Origin: Bacteroidales bacterium
GTDB lineage: Bacteria; Bacteroidota; Bacteroidia; Bacteroidales; UBA932
DNA length: 7,554 nt
Reading direction: 5' to 3'
NCBI GenBank assembly: GCA_017527625.1
Contig: JAFXPV010000035.1
Coordinates: forward strand, 1-7,554
In this document: positions 1 through 7,241 of the stretch, one piece after another
Layout of the letters: each line of letters begins with the position of its first letter
Numbering within the stretch: position 1 is the first letter of the stretch
Program-made: the position numbers and the translations under genes
The notes under the pieces: model-generated
Told to the model about the DNA's origin: nothing
What the model saw: the letters and a program-made list of their open reading frames with translations, nothing else
Databases searched by the model: none

Positions 1-2650
1 CGGTGAAGGTGGTGTCTGACTCGTTTATATCCGGGCCGAGCACCGCGATCTTCGCCCTGCGGCAGTCGTCCATCAGCTTGGTGATCTCCTCTATGTCGTT
101 CAGGTTGCGGCTCATATTGGCTGCCATAAACTCGGCGCGGTAATGCGTCTTGAGGTAGGCGGTCTGGTAGCCCACCCAGGCATAGCAGGTGGAGTGCGAC
201 TTGTTGAAGGCGTAGGAAGCGAATTTCTCCCAGTCCTTCCATATCTTCTTGAGGATGGCCTCGTCGTAGCCGTTGGCGATGCCGCCCTTGATGAACTTGG
301 GCCGCAGCTGGTCCAGCTTCTCCTTGATCTTCTTGCCCATCGCCTTGCGCAGAGTGTCGCTCTCGCCGCGGGTGAAGCCCGCCAGCTGGCGGCTCAGGAG
401 CATCACCTGCTCCTGGTAGACCGTGATGCCGTAGGTGTCCTTGAGGTATTTCTCCATCACCGGGATGTCGTACTCGATGGGCTTGCGGCCGTTCTTGCGG
501 TCGATGAAGTCCGGGATGTAGTCCATCGGGCCCGGGCGGTAGAGCGCGTTCATCGCGATGATGTCCTCGAACTTGCTGGGCTTGAGCTCGCGCAGGTATT
601 TCTGCATTCCTGCCGATTCGAACTGGAAGACGGCTATTGTGTCGCCGTTGCTGAAGAGCTCGTAGGTCTTGCGGTCGTCGATGGGGATTTTCTCCACGTC
701 GATGTCGATGCCGCGGCTGTGCTTGATGTTCTTGACGCACTCCTTCTCGATGGAGAGGGTGCTCAGGCCCAGGAAGTCCATCTTCAGCATACCCACATCC
801 TCGATGAAGGAGCCCTCGTACTGGCTCACGAGCATATTCTCGCCCGTCTCCTTGTCTTTCACCACGCTGAGGGGGATGTAGTCGGTGAGGTTCGAGCGGC
901 CGATGATGGTGGCGCAGGCGTGCACTCCGGTCTGGCGGATGCTGCCCTCCAGCCGCGCCGCGAAGTCGATGGTCTCCTTCACCAGCGGCTCGGCAGCCTC
1001 GTAGGCCGCGCGGAATTCCGGGTAGTACTTTATGCAGTTGGGCAGGGTCACGGGCAGCGTCTTCTCCTTGGTCTTGCCCTCGTTGTCGGGGTCGGGCACC
1101 TTGGCGTCGAAAGGCCGCGCCGGGATGATCTTCGACAGGCGGTCACTGATGGCCAGGGGCACCTGGTGGATGCGGGCCACGTCCTTGATGGCGCTCTTGG
1201 CGGCCATCGTGCCGAAGGTGGCCACGTGCGAGATGTGGTCCTTGCCGTATTTGTGCTCGACGTAACGGAACACGTTGCCGCGGCCGTCGTCGTCGAAGTC
1301 GATGTCGATATCCGGCATATTGATGCGGTCCGGATTGAGGAAGCGCTCGAACAGCAGGTCGTACTTCAGCGGGTCGATGTTTGTGATGTGCAGGCAGTAG
1401 GCCACCACGCTTCCGGCCGCGCTGCCTCGTCCCGGGCCGACCCAGGTGCCTTCAGCACGCGCCGCTGCGATGAAGTCCTGCACTATCAGGAAGTAGTCCG
1501 GGAAGCCCATATTGGAGATGGTCTGCAGCTCGAACTTGATGCGGTCGGCCTGCTCGTCGGTCAGGGTGCTGCCGTAGCGCTCCTCGGCGCCCTTGTAGCA
1601 CAGGTGGCAGAGGTAGGCCACCGACCAGGCGAAGTCTTCGCCGCGCGGGGCTCCGGAAGTGTTGTTGAGGCCGACGTCGATGATGTCCTTGTATTTGGCC
1701 AGGTAGCTGTCTATGTCTGCGGTGAAGTCGTCCGGCAGGATGAACTTCGGCAGGATGGCCGGGGAGTCGATGTCGTAGCGCTCCACTTTTTCGGCCACTT
1801 CGAGGGTGTTGCTGCACACTTCCGGGTGGTCGGCGAAGATGGCCTCCATTTCTTCCTGCGTCTTGAGGTACTCCTGCTGCGTGTAGCGGATGCGGTCCGG
1901 GTCGTCGTAGTTGTCGTTGAAAGTCAGGCAGATGAGGCGGTCGTGCGCCGGGCCGTCCTCCTTGCGGACGAAGTGCACGTCGTTGGTGGCGATGACCTTG
2001 ATGTCGTATTTGTCGGCCAGGTCGAAGATGGCTTCGTTCACCACCTGCTGCATCATATATACCTTCGTGTCGGCGCCGGGGATCTCGGTCTTGTGGCGCT
2101 GCACCTCGAGGTAGAAGTCGTCGCCGAAAAGGTCCTTGTACCACTTGATGCTCTCCTCGGCCTTGGCGAAGTTGCGGGAGTAGATGGCCCTCGGGATCTC
2201 GCCGGCCAGGCAGGCGGAGCTGCAGATGAGGCCTTCGTGGTATTTGAGCAGCAGCTCGCGGTCGATCTTGGGCTTTTGGTAGAAGCCGTCGATGAAGGAG
2301 TAGGAGCTCAGCTTCACAAGGTTGTGGTAGCCCTGCATATTCTTGGCCAGCAGGATGAGGTGGTGAGGGCTGCGCTCCTCCTTCTTGACTGCCGGGCTGA
2401 CGTCCGAGGTCTCGTTGATGAAGCGGTTGTCGTTCGGGGAGACGTACATCTCGCTGCCGATTATCGGCTTGACGTCCGGGTATTTCTTAGCGAACTTGAA
2501 GAACTCCTTGACGCCGTACATATTGCCGTGGTCGGTGATGGCAAGGGCGGTCTGGCCGTCCTCGTGCGCCTTCTCGAACAGCTTTGCTATCGGGGCGGCG
2601 CCATCAAGGATGGAGTACTGCGTGTGGACGTGGAGGTGTACGAAGGACAT
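1..2650 (-). CDS. dnaE: DNA polymerase III subunit alpha, 5' part (cut by window edge)
   Basis: Catalytic alpha subunit of the replicative DNA polymerase III holoenzyme; it extends primers at the chromosomal fork. The start MSFVHLHVHTQYSILDG is the usual N-terminus of bacterial DnaE. The window holds 883 codons. A PHP domain comes first, with H5/H7/H9, the TDHG motif at 40-42, CSSACLAGEIP at about 143-153 and the ATNDVHF motif ending near 227. The pol III palm and fingers follow: GPGRGSAAGS near 404, MPDIDIDF with D447 and D449 as the catalytic aspartates (equivalent to E. coli D401/D403), and KMDFLGL with the third aspartate at D625 (E. coli D555). AMNALYRPGPMDYIP follows. The last residues visible, PDINESD, belong to the segment before the helix-hairpin-helix. 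The missing C-terminal part, about 350 residues by family length, should carry the HhH, OB fold and clamp/tau-binding regions. PHP metal ligands look intact, as in DnaEs that keep this site. No frameshift or intein is seen. Confidence 0.97.
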   Translation of the reverse strand, partial: MSFVHLHVHTQYSILDGAAPIAKLFEKAHEDGQTALAITDHGNMYGVKEFFKFAKKYPDVKPIIGSEMYVSPNDNRFINETSDVSPAVKKEERSPHHLILLAKNMQGYHNLVKLSSYSFIDGFYQKPKIDRELLLKYHEGLICSSACLAGEIPRAIYSRNFAKAEESIKWYKDLFGDDFYLEVQRHKTEIPGADTKVYMMQQVVNEAIFDLADKYDIKVIATNDVHFVRKEDGPAHDRLICLTFNDNYDDPDRIRYTQQEYLKTQEEMEAIFADHPEVCSNTLEVAEKVERYDIDSPAILPKFILPDDFTADIDSYLAKYKDIIDVGLNNTSGAPRGEDFAWSVAYLCHLCYKGAEERYGSTLTDEQADRIKFELQTISNMGFPDYFLIVQDFIAAARAEGTWVGPGRGSAAGSVVAYCLHITNIDPLKYDLLFERFLNPDRINMPDIDIDFDDDGRGNVFRYVEHKYGKDHISHVATFGTMAAKSAIKDVARIHQVPLAISDRLSKIIPARPFDAKVPDPDNEGKTKEKTLPVTLPNCIKYYPEFRAAYEAAEPLVKETIDFAARLEGSIRQTGVHACATIIGRSNLTDYIPLSVVKDKETGENMLVSQYEGSFIEDVGMLKMDFLGLSTLSIEKECVKNIKHSRGIDIDVEKIPIDDRKTYELFSNGDTIAVFQFESAGMQKYLRELKPSKFEDIIAMNALYRPGPMDYIPDFIDRKNGRKPIEYDIPVMEKYLKDTYGITVYQEQVMLLSRQLAGFTRGESDTLRKAMGKKIKEKLDQLRPKFIKGGIANGYDEAILKKIWKDWEKFASYAFNKSHSTCYAWVGYQTAYLKTHYRAEFMAANMSRNLNDIEEITKLMDDCRRAKIAVLGPDINESDTTFT

Positions 2651-2654
2651 AGTA

Positions 2655-2686
2655 CAAATATACTATTTTTCGGCGCTCATCACGAA
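2655..2686 (-). promoter_or_regulatory. Predicted dnaE promoter (Bacteroidetes -33/-7 type)
   Basis: Read on the minus strand, TATATTTG (2662-2655) matches the Bacteroidetes -7 consensus TAnnTTTG exactly. Upstream, after a 20-nt spacer, TTCG (2686-2683) matches the -33 TTTG in three of four bases. The -7 box fills the 12-nt gap between the GH92 stop and the dnaE start, and the -33 element lies inside the last codons of the GH92 gene. The box ends 4 nt before the dnaE ATG, so the transcript should begin at or within a few bases of the start codon. The motif is directly visible; activity is inferred. Confidence 0.6.
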
Positions 2687-4846
2687 TTTCAGGGTGCCGC
2701 CGGAGAGGATGTCGTCGTGGCTGATGGTCTTGCCGGTCAGCGGCTTGCCGTTCAGGTACATTTCCTTGACGTAGATGTTCTGCGGGCCGTAGTTTTCGGC
2801 TTCGACGGTGAAGCGGCGGCCGTTCGCCAGGTTGATGGTGGCTTTCGGCAGCTGCGGGGCGCCGAGGACGTACTCCCCGCCGCAGGGGTTCACGGGGTAG
2901 AAGCCGAGGGCCGAGAAGATGTACCAGGCGGACATCTGGCCGCAGTCGTCGTTGCCGCACAGACCGTCCACGTCGTCCTTGAACTGCGTCGCGAAGATCT
3001 CGTGGATCAGCTCGGCAGCGCGGTCCTGACGGTCGGCCAGGGTGAAGAAGTAGACCACGTGGTGGCTCGGCTCATTGCCCTGGGCGTACTGGCCGATGAG
3101 GCCCGACACGTCGCTGACGTCGCCCATTCCCTCCACTTCGCTGGGGATGGTGAACAGGCTGTCAAGCTTGTGCGCCAGCTGGGCGTGGCCGCCGTAGAGC
3201 TCGGCCAGACCCTCGAAGTTCTGCTGCACGTGCCAGGTGTACTGCCAGGCGTTGCCTTCGGTGTACTGTCCGCCCATATTGCCGGCCTGCGCCAGCGCGA
3301 AGGGGCTGAACGGCGTGGCCCAGTTGCCCTTGGAGTCCTTGGGGCGCATAAAACCGGTGGCCGGATCGAAGACGTTGCGGTAGTTCTCGCTGCGCTTGAG
3401 GAAGAACTCGTAGTCGTCCGTCTTGCCCAGGGCCTTGGCAAACTGGGCGGCGCAGTAGTCGTCGTAGGCGTACTCCAGCGTGCGGGAGACGCTCTCCACG
3501 TTGATGACGTCGTAGGGCAGGTAGCCGTATTTGTCCAGGACTGTCCAGTCGGAGTTGATGTGGTCCACCGTCAGAGAGCGCTTCACCGCCTCGTAGGCCT
3601 TGTCGACGTCGAAGTTGCGGTGGCCCTTGAGGTAGGCGTCCACCATCACCGGCACGCAGTGGTTGCCGATCATACAGAAGTTGTCGCCGCCCCACAGGGC
3701 CCAGATGGGCAGGAAGCCCTGCTGGTCGTAGTGGCCGAGGGCGGACTGCACGAAGTAGTCCACCTTGTCGGGGGTCAGGATGGTGTAGAGAGGGTGAGCG
3801 GCGCGGTAGGTGTCCCAGAATGAGAAGGTTGAGTAGTAGGGGTTCTCTCCGGCGTCGGCGATGTTGTTCGGGTGGATGAAGAGGTGGTACATCGAGGTGT
3901 AGAAGATGTCCTTCTGCTCGTCGCTGCCCTCGATCTCGATGAGGGAGAGGTATTTAGCCCACTCGCGGGCGGCCTGCTTGCGGATGGTTTGCAGGCTCCA
4001 GCCGGGGATTTCCGCTGCGATGTTGCTGCGGGCGCCTTCGACGGACCTGGATGAGACGGAGACTTTGACGTTCAGGGTCTCGCCGGGCTTGAGGTCGAAG
4101 TCGAGGATATATCTGGGGGCCTTCTCGCGGGGGTCTCTGAGGGCCAGTTCGGTGGCCTTCGTGAAGGGCTTGTCGAATTCGATGACGTAGTAGTATGTGC
4201 GGTCGAGCCATACGCGGGTGCGGCACATTCCGGAGATGGTGCGGTCATTCTCGATGTTCTGCTCCGCGGCCAGGACGTGGCTGTGGAACTGGTTGACGCT
4301 GCTGACCATCGCGCTCTGGAAGTCGAGCAGCACGTGCGGGGCCTCGCTGCCGTTGAAGGTGTAGCTGTGGATGGCGGCGTGCTCAGTGGCGGACATCTGG
4401 GCGGTGATGTCGTAGGCGTCGAGCTTCACGCTGTAGTAGCCCGGCTCGGCGGTCTCGTTGGCCTTGCTGAAGGGGCTGGCGTAGTCTTCGCGCTCCGGGG
4501 CTCCGGTGAAGGGCATTATGAACACGTCACCGAGGTCGTGGCAGCCGGTGCCGCTCAGGCGGTTGTGGGAGAAGCCCATAATGCTGCGGTCGCGGTTCTG
4601 GTAGCCGGCCGTGTACGCCCAGGTGAAGTTGCCGGTCTGCGGACCCACCTGGATGTTGCCGAAGGGCACCGTGGCTCCGGGGTTGCAGTGGCCGTTGTCT
4701 GCCGCGCCCACGAAGGGGTTGGCGTACTGGTTGTATTGCTCATTGGCCTTGCCGGCCTTGCCGCTGCAGCTGGTCGCGGCCAGTGTCACGGTCAGCGCTG
4801 CCGCTGTTGCCGCCGCTGCTGCTAATAATACTAGGTATCTTTTCAT
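2663..4846 (-). CDS. GH92 family alpha-mannosidase, probable lipoprotein
   Basis: Glycoside hydrolase family 92, which are calcium-dependent exo-alpha-mannosidases acting by inversion. They trim alpha-mannosides from N-glycans or yeast mannan, normally in the periplasm or at the cell surface of Bacteroidetes. The protein is 727 residues, a normal full length. It starts with a signal peptide (KR, then an Ala/Leu-rich core) ending in ATSC, giving a plausible lipidated C27. No clear acidic surface-export signal follows that cysteine. The N-terminal GH92 domain shows NPFVGAADNGHCNPGATVPFG (41-63, in part) and IMGFSHNRLSGTGCHDLGD (89-107). The catalytic (alpha/alpha)6 domain shows STFSFWDTYR (339-348), EGNAWQYTW (530-538), GNEPSHH (590-596) and GNDDCGQMSAWYIFSALGFYP (631-651, in part). 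By comparison with characterised GH92 enzymes, E530 is the likely catalytic acid and D633/D634 carry the base position. Linkage specificity cannot be assigned. No SusC/SusD genes or other glycosidases are in view. Its own promoter lies about 50 nt upstream. Confidence 0.97.
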   Translation of the reverse strand: MKRYLVLLAAAAATAAALTVTLAATSCSGKAGKANEQYNQYANPFVGAADNGHCNPGATVPFGNIQVGPQTGNFTWAYTAGYQNRDRSIMGFSHNRLSGTGCHDLGDVFIMPFTGAPEREDYASPFSKANETAEPGYYSVKLDAYDITAQMSATEHAAIHSYTFNGSEAPHVLLDFQSAMVSSVNQFHSHVLAAEQNIENDRTISGMCRTRVWLDRTYYYVIEFDKPFTKATELALRDPREKAPRYILDFDLKPGETLNVKVSVSSRSVEGARSNIAAEIPGWSLQTIRKQAAREWAKYLSLIEIEGSDEQKDIFYTSMYHLFIHPNNIADAGENPYYSTFSFWDTYRAAHPLYTILTPDKVDYFVQSALGHYDQQGFLPIWALWGGDNFCMIGNHCVPVMVDAYLKGHRNFDVDKAYEAVKRSLTVDHINSDWTVLDKYGYLPYDVINVESVSRTLEYAYDDYCAAQFAKALGKTDDYEFFLKRSENYRNVFDPATGFMRPKDSKGNWATPFSPFALAQAGNMGGQYTEGNAWQYTWHVQQNFEGLAELYGGHAQLAHKLDSLFTIPSEVEGMGDVSDVSGLIGQYAQGNEPSHHVVYFFTLADRQDRAAELIHEIFATQFKDDVDGLCGNDDCGQMSAWYIFSALGFYPVNPCGGEYVLGAPQLPKATINLANGRRFTVEAENYGPQNIYVKEMYLNGKPLTGKTISHDDILSGGTLKFVMSAEK

Positions 4847-4890
4847 ATTAGTTCAAATTGCTTCGCTTCTTCGGTGCGGACGCCCCGCGC

Positions 4891-4907
4891 TTGCATTTGC
4901 AAATATA
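4891..4907 (-). promoter_or_regulatory. Predicted GH92 promoter -7 box with overlapping palindrome
   Basis: On the minus strand TATATTTG (4907-4900) is an exact match to the Bacteroidetes -7 consensus. No good -33 TTTG is seen at the expected distance. Transcription would start near 4896, leaving a leader of about 50 nt before the GH92 ATG. The arms TTGCA (4891-4895) and TGCAA (4898-4902) form an inverted repeat over the predicted start point and could be an operator. That regulatory reading is speculative. The element lies in the 82-nt gap after the membrane protease stop codon. Confidence 0.45.
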
Positions 4908-4928
4908 CGAAAATGTCCGCTCGCTCAT

Positions 4929-5744
4929 TTATGCGCTTGTCCGCTTGCGGAGGATGAACCAGAGGGAGAGGGCCAGGCCGACGAGCAGCGAGATGACGGA
5001 GGCCTCGGCTCCGAAGGCGCCGCCGGTGAGGATGTCCGGGCCGCTGACTGAGGCTTGGATCAGCGCTTCGCCGGCATCGCTGCCGGAGACTGCGAAGCCG
5101 AAGATGTTCCCTTGCGTGAAGTTCCAGGCCCAGTGGATGCCGATGGGGAGCCAGAGGGTGCCGGAGTACTTGTAGGCGGCTCCGAGCAGCAGGCCGGCTT
5201 CGACCGCGATGGCGAACGAAGACCAGAGTGTCGCTGCCGGCTGGAAGATGTGCATCAGGCCGAACAGCAGCGACGACGCGATCAGGGCGGCTGCGAAGCC
5301 CCACTTTTCATCGATCCAGCGGAAAATGACGCCGCGGAAAACGATTTCTTCGCCCACTCCGACCATCAGAAAGCCGAAGAACGAGACGACGATGTCGGCT
5401 GGGTCGTCCGTTCCGAAGGCACCGAATCGATAGAGGCCGGAAGCGAACATTATTCCGACGACCACGATGAAGAATCCTACGCCGATGCCCAGGCCCTTCA
5501 GGGTGTCGGGAGTGATGCGGCTTGCCGGGATGTCCCGGGCCGGCTGCTGCTCAAACCATTTGACTACCAGGGCGTAGAGGGCGATCATTGCTGCCGAAAG
5601 GGCGGTGGCTGCCATGCAGCTAATCCACGGAGTCGTGATGGCGTCGGAAATCGTCAGTGCCACGCCGTACATCAGGAAGGAGAGGATGAAGCTTGCTGCC
5701 AGCAGCAGTGCCCACTCCCATACAGACATCGATTTTATAGGCAT
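4929..5744 (-). CDS. CPBP family intramembrane glutamic endopeptidase homologue
   Basis: Member of the CPBP (CAAX protease and bacteriocin-processing, formerly Abi) family of multi-pass membrane proteases. Bacterial members are linked to bacteriocin self-immunity, peptide maturation or unknown substrates. The protein is 271 residues with hydrophobic segments near 9-31, 38-62, 84-103, 118-131, 149-163, 170-190 and 246-266. All three signature motifs are present: EEIVFR (E132, E133, R137), FGLMH (F161 to H165) and HWAWN (H204 to N208), so the active site looks intact. The C-terminus is basic (RKR). The start at 5744 (MPIKSMSVWEW) was chosen because a consensus promoter lies just upstream; a second ATG at 5729 is possible. 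The frame stays open upstream to 6098 through the tandem repeat and the transposase gene, but that 118-codon extension is low-complexity, lies upstream of the promoter and should not be used. The physiological substrate is unknown, and no bacteriocin or quorum peptide gene is visible. Confidence 0.92.
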   Translation of the reverse strand: MPIKSMSVWEWALLLAASFILSFLMYGVALTISDAITTPWISCMAATALSAAMIALYALVVKWFEQQPARDIPASRITPDTLKGLGIGVGFFIVVVGIMFASGLYRFGAFGTDDPADIVVSFFGFLMVGVGEEIVFRGVIFRWIDEKWGFAAALIASSLLFGLMHIFQPAATLWSSFAIAVEAGLLLGAAYKYSGTLWLPIGIHWAWNFTQGNIFGFAVSGSDAGEALIQASVSGPDILTGGAFGAEASVISLLVGLALSLWFILRKRTSA

Positions 5745-5763
5745 ATTCTTCGGGTTATCTGCA

Positions 5764-5795
5764 CAAATGTACAATATCGCAGGCGCGCTGGCAAA
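5764..5795 (-). promoter_or_regulatory. Predicted promoter of the CPBP protease gene
   Basis: On the minus strand, TTTG (5795-5792), a 20-nt spacer and TACATTTG (5771-5764) match the Bacteroidetes -33/-7 consensus at every fixed position. The start point would be near 5760, giving a leader of roughly 16 nt before the ATG at 5744. This is the best promoter match in the window and fixes the CPBP start downstream of the tandem repeat. Confidence 0.75.
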
Positions 5796-5830
5796 TCTAT
5801 GTCCGGCCCGGCGGCTGCTGCTTGGCCTGG

Positions 5831-5902
5831 TCCGGCGGCTGGGTCCGCTTCGGCGGCTGGGTTCGGTCCGACGGCTGGGTCCGCTTCGGCGGCTGCACTC
5901 AG
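5831..5902. repeat. Four tandem 18-bp GC-rich units
   Basis: Four consecutive 18-bp units occupy 5831-5848, 5849-5866, 5867-5884 and 5885-5902. They share the core CGGCGGCTGGGT; the third unit has a G-to-A change in the core and the last unit diverges after GGCTG. Units alternate between two versions, so the array also reads as a 36-bp period. A related, less regular stretch (CCCGGCGGCTGCTG) precedes it from about 5807. On the minus strand each unit-pair holds CCGC-CGAA-GCGG, a short hairpin. The array begins at the transposase stop codon and ends about 35 nt before the -33 element of the CPBP promoter. It may be replication slippage, or a binding or transcription-ending array. Confidence 0.8.
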
Positions 5903-6879
5903 TCCAGGACAAGGCAGCGGCGCAGCTGAGGCTCGGTGACGGTCTTGTTGGCGAAGGGGCTGTCGGCGGAGCCTTTTTGGTACAGTTCCTCACGGCTTTT
6001 GCGCCAGATCCAGTTGGCCAGCTTGGCGCGCTCCGGCTGGGAGAGCATATAGATGCTGGACTGGTTCGCGCCTTTGATGAGTCGCGGAAGCAGCTCATTA
6101 TCTATATAGGAGCAGAGCTCGAGGTCAGTCATAGCATTGCGCACGCCCCGTTTCTTCTCGAAAGTCTGTGCCTCCTTCAGAACGAAGCCCGGGACACCCT
6201 TCTCTATGGTTTCGAGCGTTACGGGCGGAAGCTGGTTTTCTTCTTTTTGCACTATGATGTCGTGTTCGTTGGCAATCCTGTTCATATGGTACAGGTAGCT
6301 TTTGGGAGAGATGTATACCTGCTCAACCCACGTAACGTCCAGAACATCTTCTCTGAGCAGCTGGCCATCTGCTGACATCCGGTATTCTGTGGGTATTTTG
6401 ACATTGGAGGGGAGATATCTATATCTGCTTTTGTCTGGTAATAATTGTGGAGTGGCTTTTCCTAGTTCTTGATGGAAGTAGGCATTGGCAGAGCAATGTG
6501 GATATTCAAAAGGAGTGTTGGCCAAGCCGTGGTGGACGCCTTGCCTCAGGACATAATTGAGTGCTGCGAGTGTGTGGTGATATCCGTCTGTCTCCAGGCT
6601 GAAATACGTCCTTTCTCCGAGCCTTCCTTTTCTTGAATACTTTGTGTTGAAGTATCTTGAGTATGCGTGGCGAGTTCGGAACATTACTTCTTTTAATGAA
6701 GAAGATTGGAGCAAAGCGTGGAAGTGGGTGGTCATAAAACCTTCAGCTGATAAGCGGGATTCTGTACTTAATGCAGCTGCGGCTAGGCAGTTGAATCCCA
6801 TATAGAAATCGGCCCGGCTACGGAACATCACCTCTTTGTGAGAGGATAGGCAAACGTGATATAAAGAAGTCTTATTCAT
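5899..6879 (-). CDS. REP-associated (RAYT-like) Y1/HUH transposase with C-terminal extension
   Basis: Probable single-strand DNA transposase of the IS200-like Y1 superfamily, RAYT branch, whose members cut and join at REP-type hairpins. The HUH motif is FMTTHFHALLQ with metal-binding H52 and H54. The next segment, RHAYSRYFNTKY then GRLGERTYFS (70-94), matches the conserved RYFN / G-x-x-x-x-R pattern. Y109 in LNYVLRQGVHHGLA aligns with the catalytic tyrosine of the usual YIHxNPVxxG motif. The Y1 part ends near residue 130. About 195 further residues have no domain I recognise, except a helical stretch near 275-315 that might bind DNA. Total 326 residues against roughly 150-200 for typical RAYTs; longer forms occur in Bacteroidales. 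The start at 6879 is the first ATG in a family-like N-terminus. No consensus promoter is seen upstream. The 5' two-thirds of the gene are visibly more AT-rich than dnaE or GH92, consistent with acquisition. No TnpB or IscB gene is present. Confidence 0.82.
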   Translation of the reverse strand: MNKTSLYHVCLSSHKEVMFRSRADFYMGFNCLAAAALSTESRLSAEGFMTTHFHALLQSSSLKEVMFRTRHAYSRYFNTKYSRKGRLGERTYFSLETDGYHHTLAALNYVLRQGVHHGLANTPFEYPHCSANAYFHQELGKATPQLLPDKSRYRYLPSNVKIPTEYRMSADGQLLREDVLDVTWVEQVYISPKSYLYHMNRIANEHDIIVQKEENQLPPVTLETIEKGVPGFVLKEAQTFEKKRGVRNAMTDLELCSYIDNELLPRLIKGANQSSIYMLSQPERAKLANWIWRKSREELYQKGSADSPFANKTVTEPQLRRCLVLD

Positions 6880-6980
6880 AGCTGCAATTTAGCAGAACAC
6901 TCGTCACTCGTGCTACAGATTCAGATAAACTTTTTTCTGTATCAGATAAATCTTTGACTGCGTTTTTTGAAATGTAATTG

Positions 6981-7040
6981 CAAATCTGGTTTTGCTGTCT
7001 CAGAATGTACAAAGTGGCTGGTTTTTCCATTTTGAGACAG
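6981..7040. repeat. REP-like palindromic repeat, copy 1
   Basis: The first 57 nt (6981-7037) recur at 7498-7554 in the same orientation with one difference (T or C at the tenth base). The unit is itself an imperfect palindrome: CTGTCTCAGAATG (6995-7007) pairs with CATTTTGAGACAG (7028-7040) over 13 positions with one mismatch, around a 20-nt loop. A dispersed, hairpin-forming unit of about 60 nt beside a RAYT-type transposase is what a REP element would look like. That it is genuinely dispersed through the genome is inferred and not visible here. Confidence 0.75.
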
Positions 7041-7103
7041 GTTTTTCCGTGAAATGGTGGATTTCCCTGCCTCAGGATGAAAGAATGGGCAGTATATTTC
7101 ATT

Positions 7104-7123
7104 CTACGGCAGGGAAGCCGTAG
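7104..7123. repeat. Short GC-rich hairpin followed by T-run
   Basis: CTACGGC (7104-7110) and GCCGTAG (7117-7123) form a perfect 7-bp stem with a 6-nt loop. On the plus strand TTTTCTCC follows immediately, so it could act as a weak intrinsic terminator for plus-strand transcription. It could equally be another short palindrome of this cluster; no plus-strand gene lies upstream of it. Confidence 0.45.
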
Positions 7124-7169
7124 TTTTCTCCCAACTAGGCGATGAAAAGACCTGCTAGCTCATTTTTCT

Positions 7170-7210
7170 CGCATAAAATGAAGAAATGCGCAGGAGGTTC
7201 ATTTTATGCG
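7170..7210. repeat. Perfect 13-bp inverted repeat
   Basis: CGCATAAAATGAA (7170-7182) and TTCATTTTATGCG (7198-7210) are perfect inverted complements around a 15-nt loop (7183-7197) that contains AGGAGG. The next outward pair is T-G, which would pair in plus-strand RNA. It lies between the two copies of the 57-bp repeat. It could be a hairpin substrate, an RNA stem or a protein-binding palindrome. Confidence 0.75.
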
Positions 7211-7241
7211 GCTGGGCATTTTTCTTTCTGGGTGTCTGGGT

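Noticed and set aside
143..3823. Plus-strand open frame of 1226 codons opposite dnaE and GH92
   Set aside because: It runs antisense through two strongly supported genes and the gap between them. Its Val/Leu/Ala/His/Asp-rich composition is what the GC-rich codon bias of the real genes produces on the opposite strand.
5745..6098. N-terminal extension of the CPBP frame (118 codons)
   Set aside because: It lies upstream of a consensus promoter, overlaps the transposase gene, passes through the tandem repeat as low-complexity Arg/Ser/Pro, and resembles no CPBP N-terminus.
6660..6845. Repeated KEVMFR motif within the transposase (near residues 15 and 63)
   Set aside because: Both sites correspond to separate conserved positions of the family (the phenylalanine-arginine before the first helix, and the helix before RYFN), so the likeness looks coincidental and not an internal duplication.
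6872..7102. 76-codon minus-strand frame just before the transposase
   Set aside because: It reads through the palindromic repeat and has no recognisable domain. Kept only as a leader-peptide idea in the findings, not as a gene.
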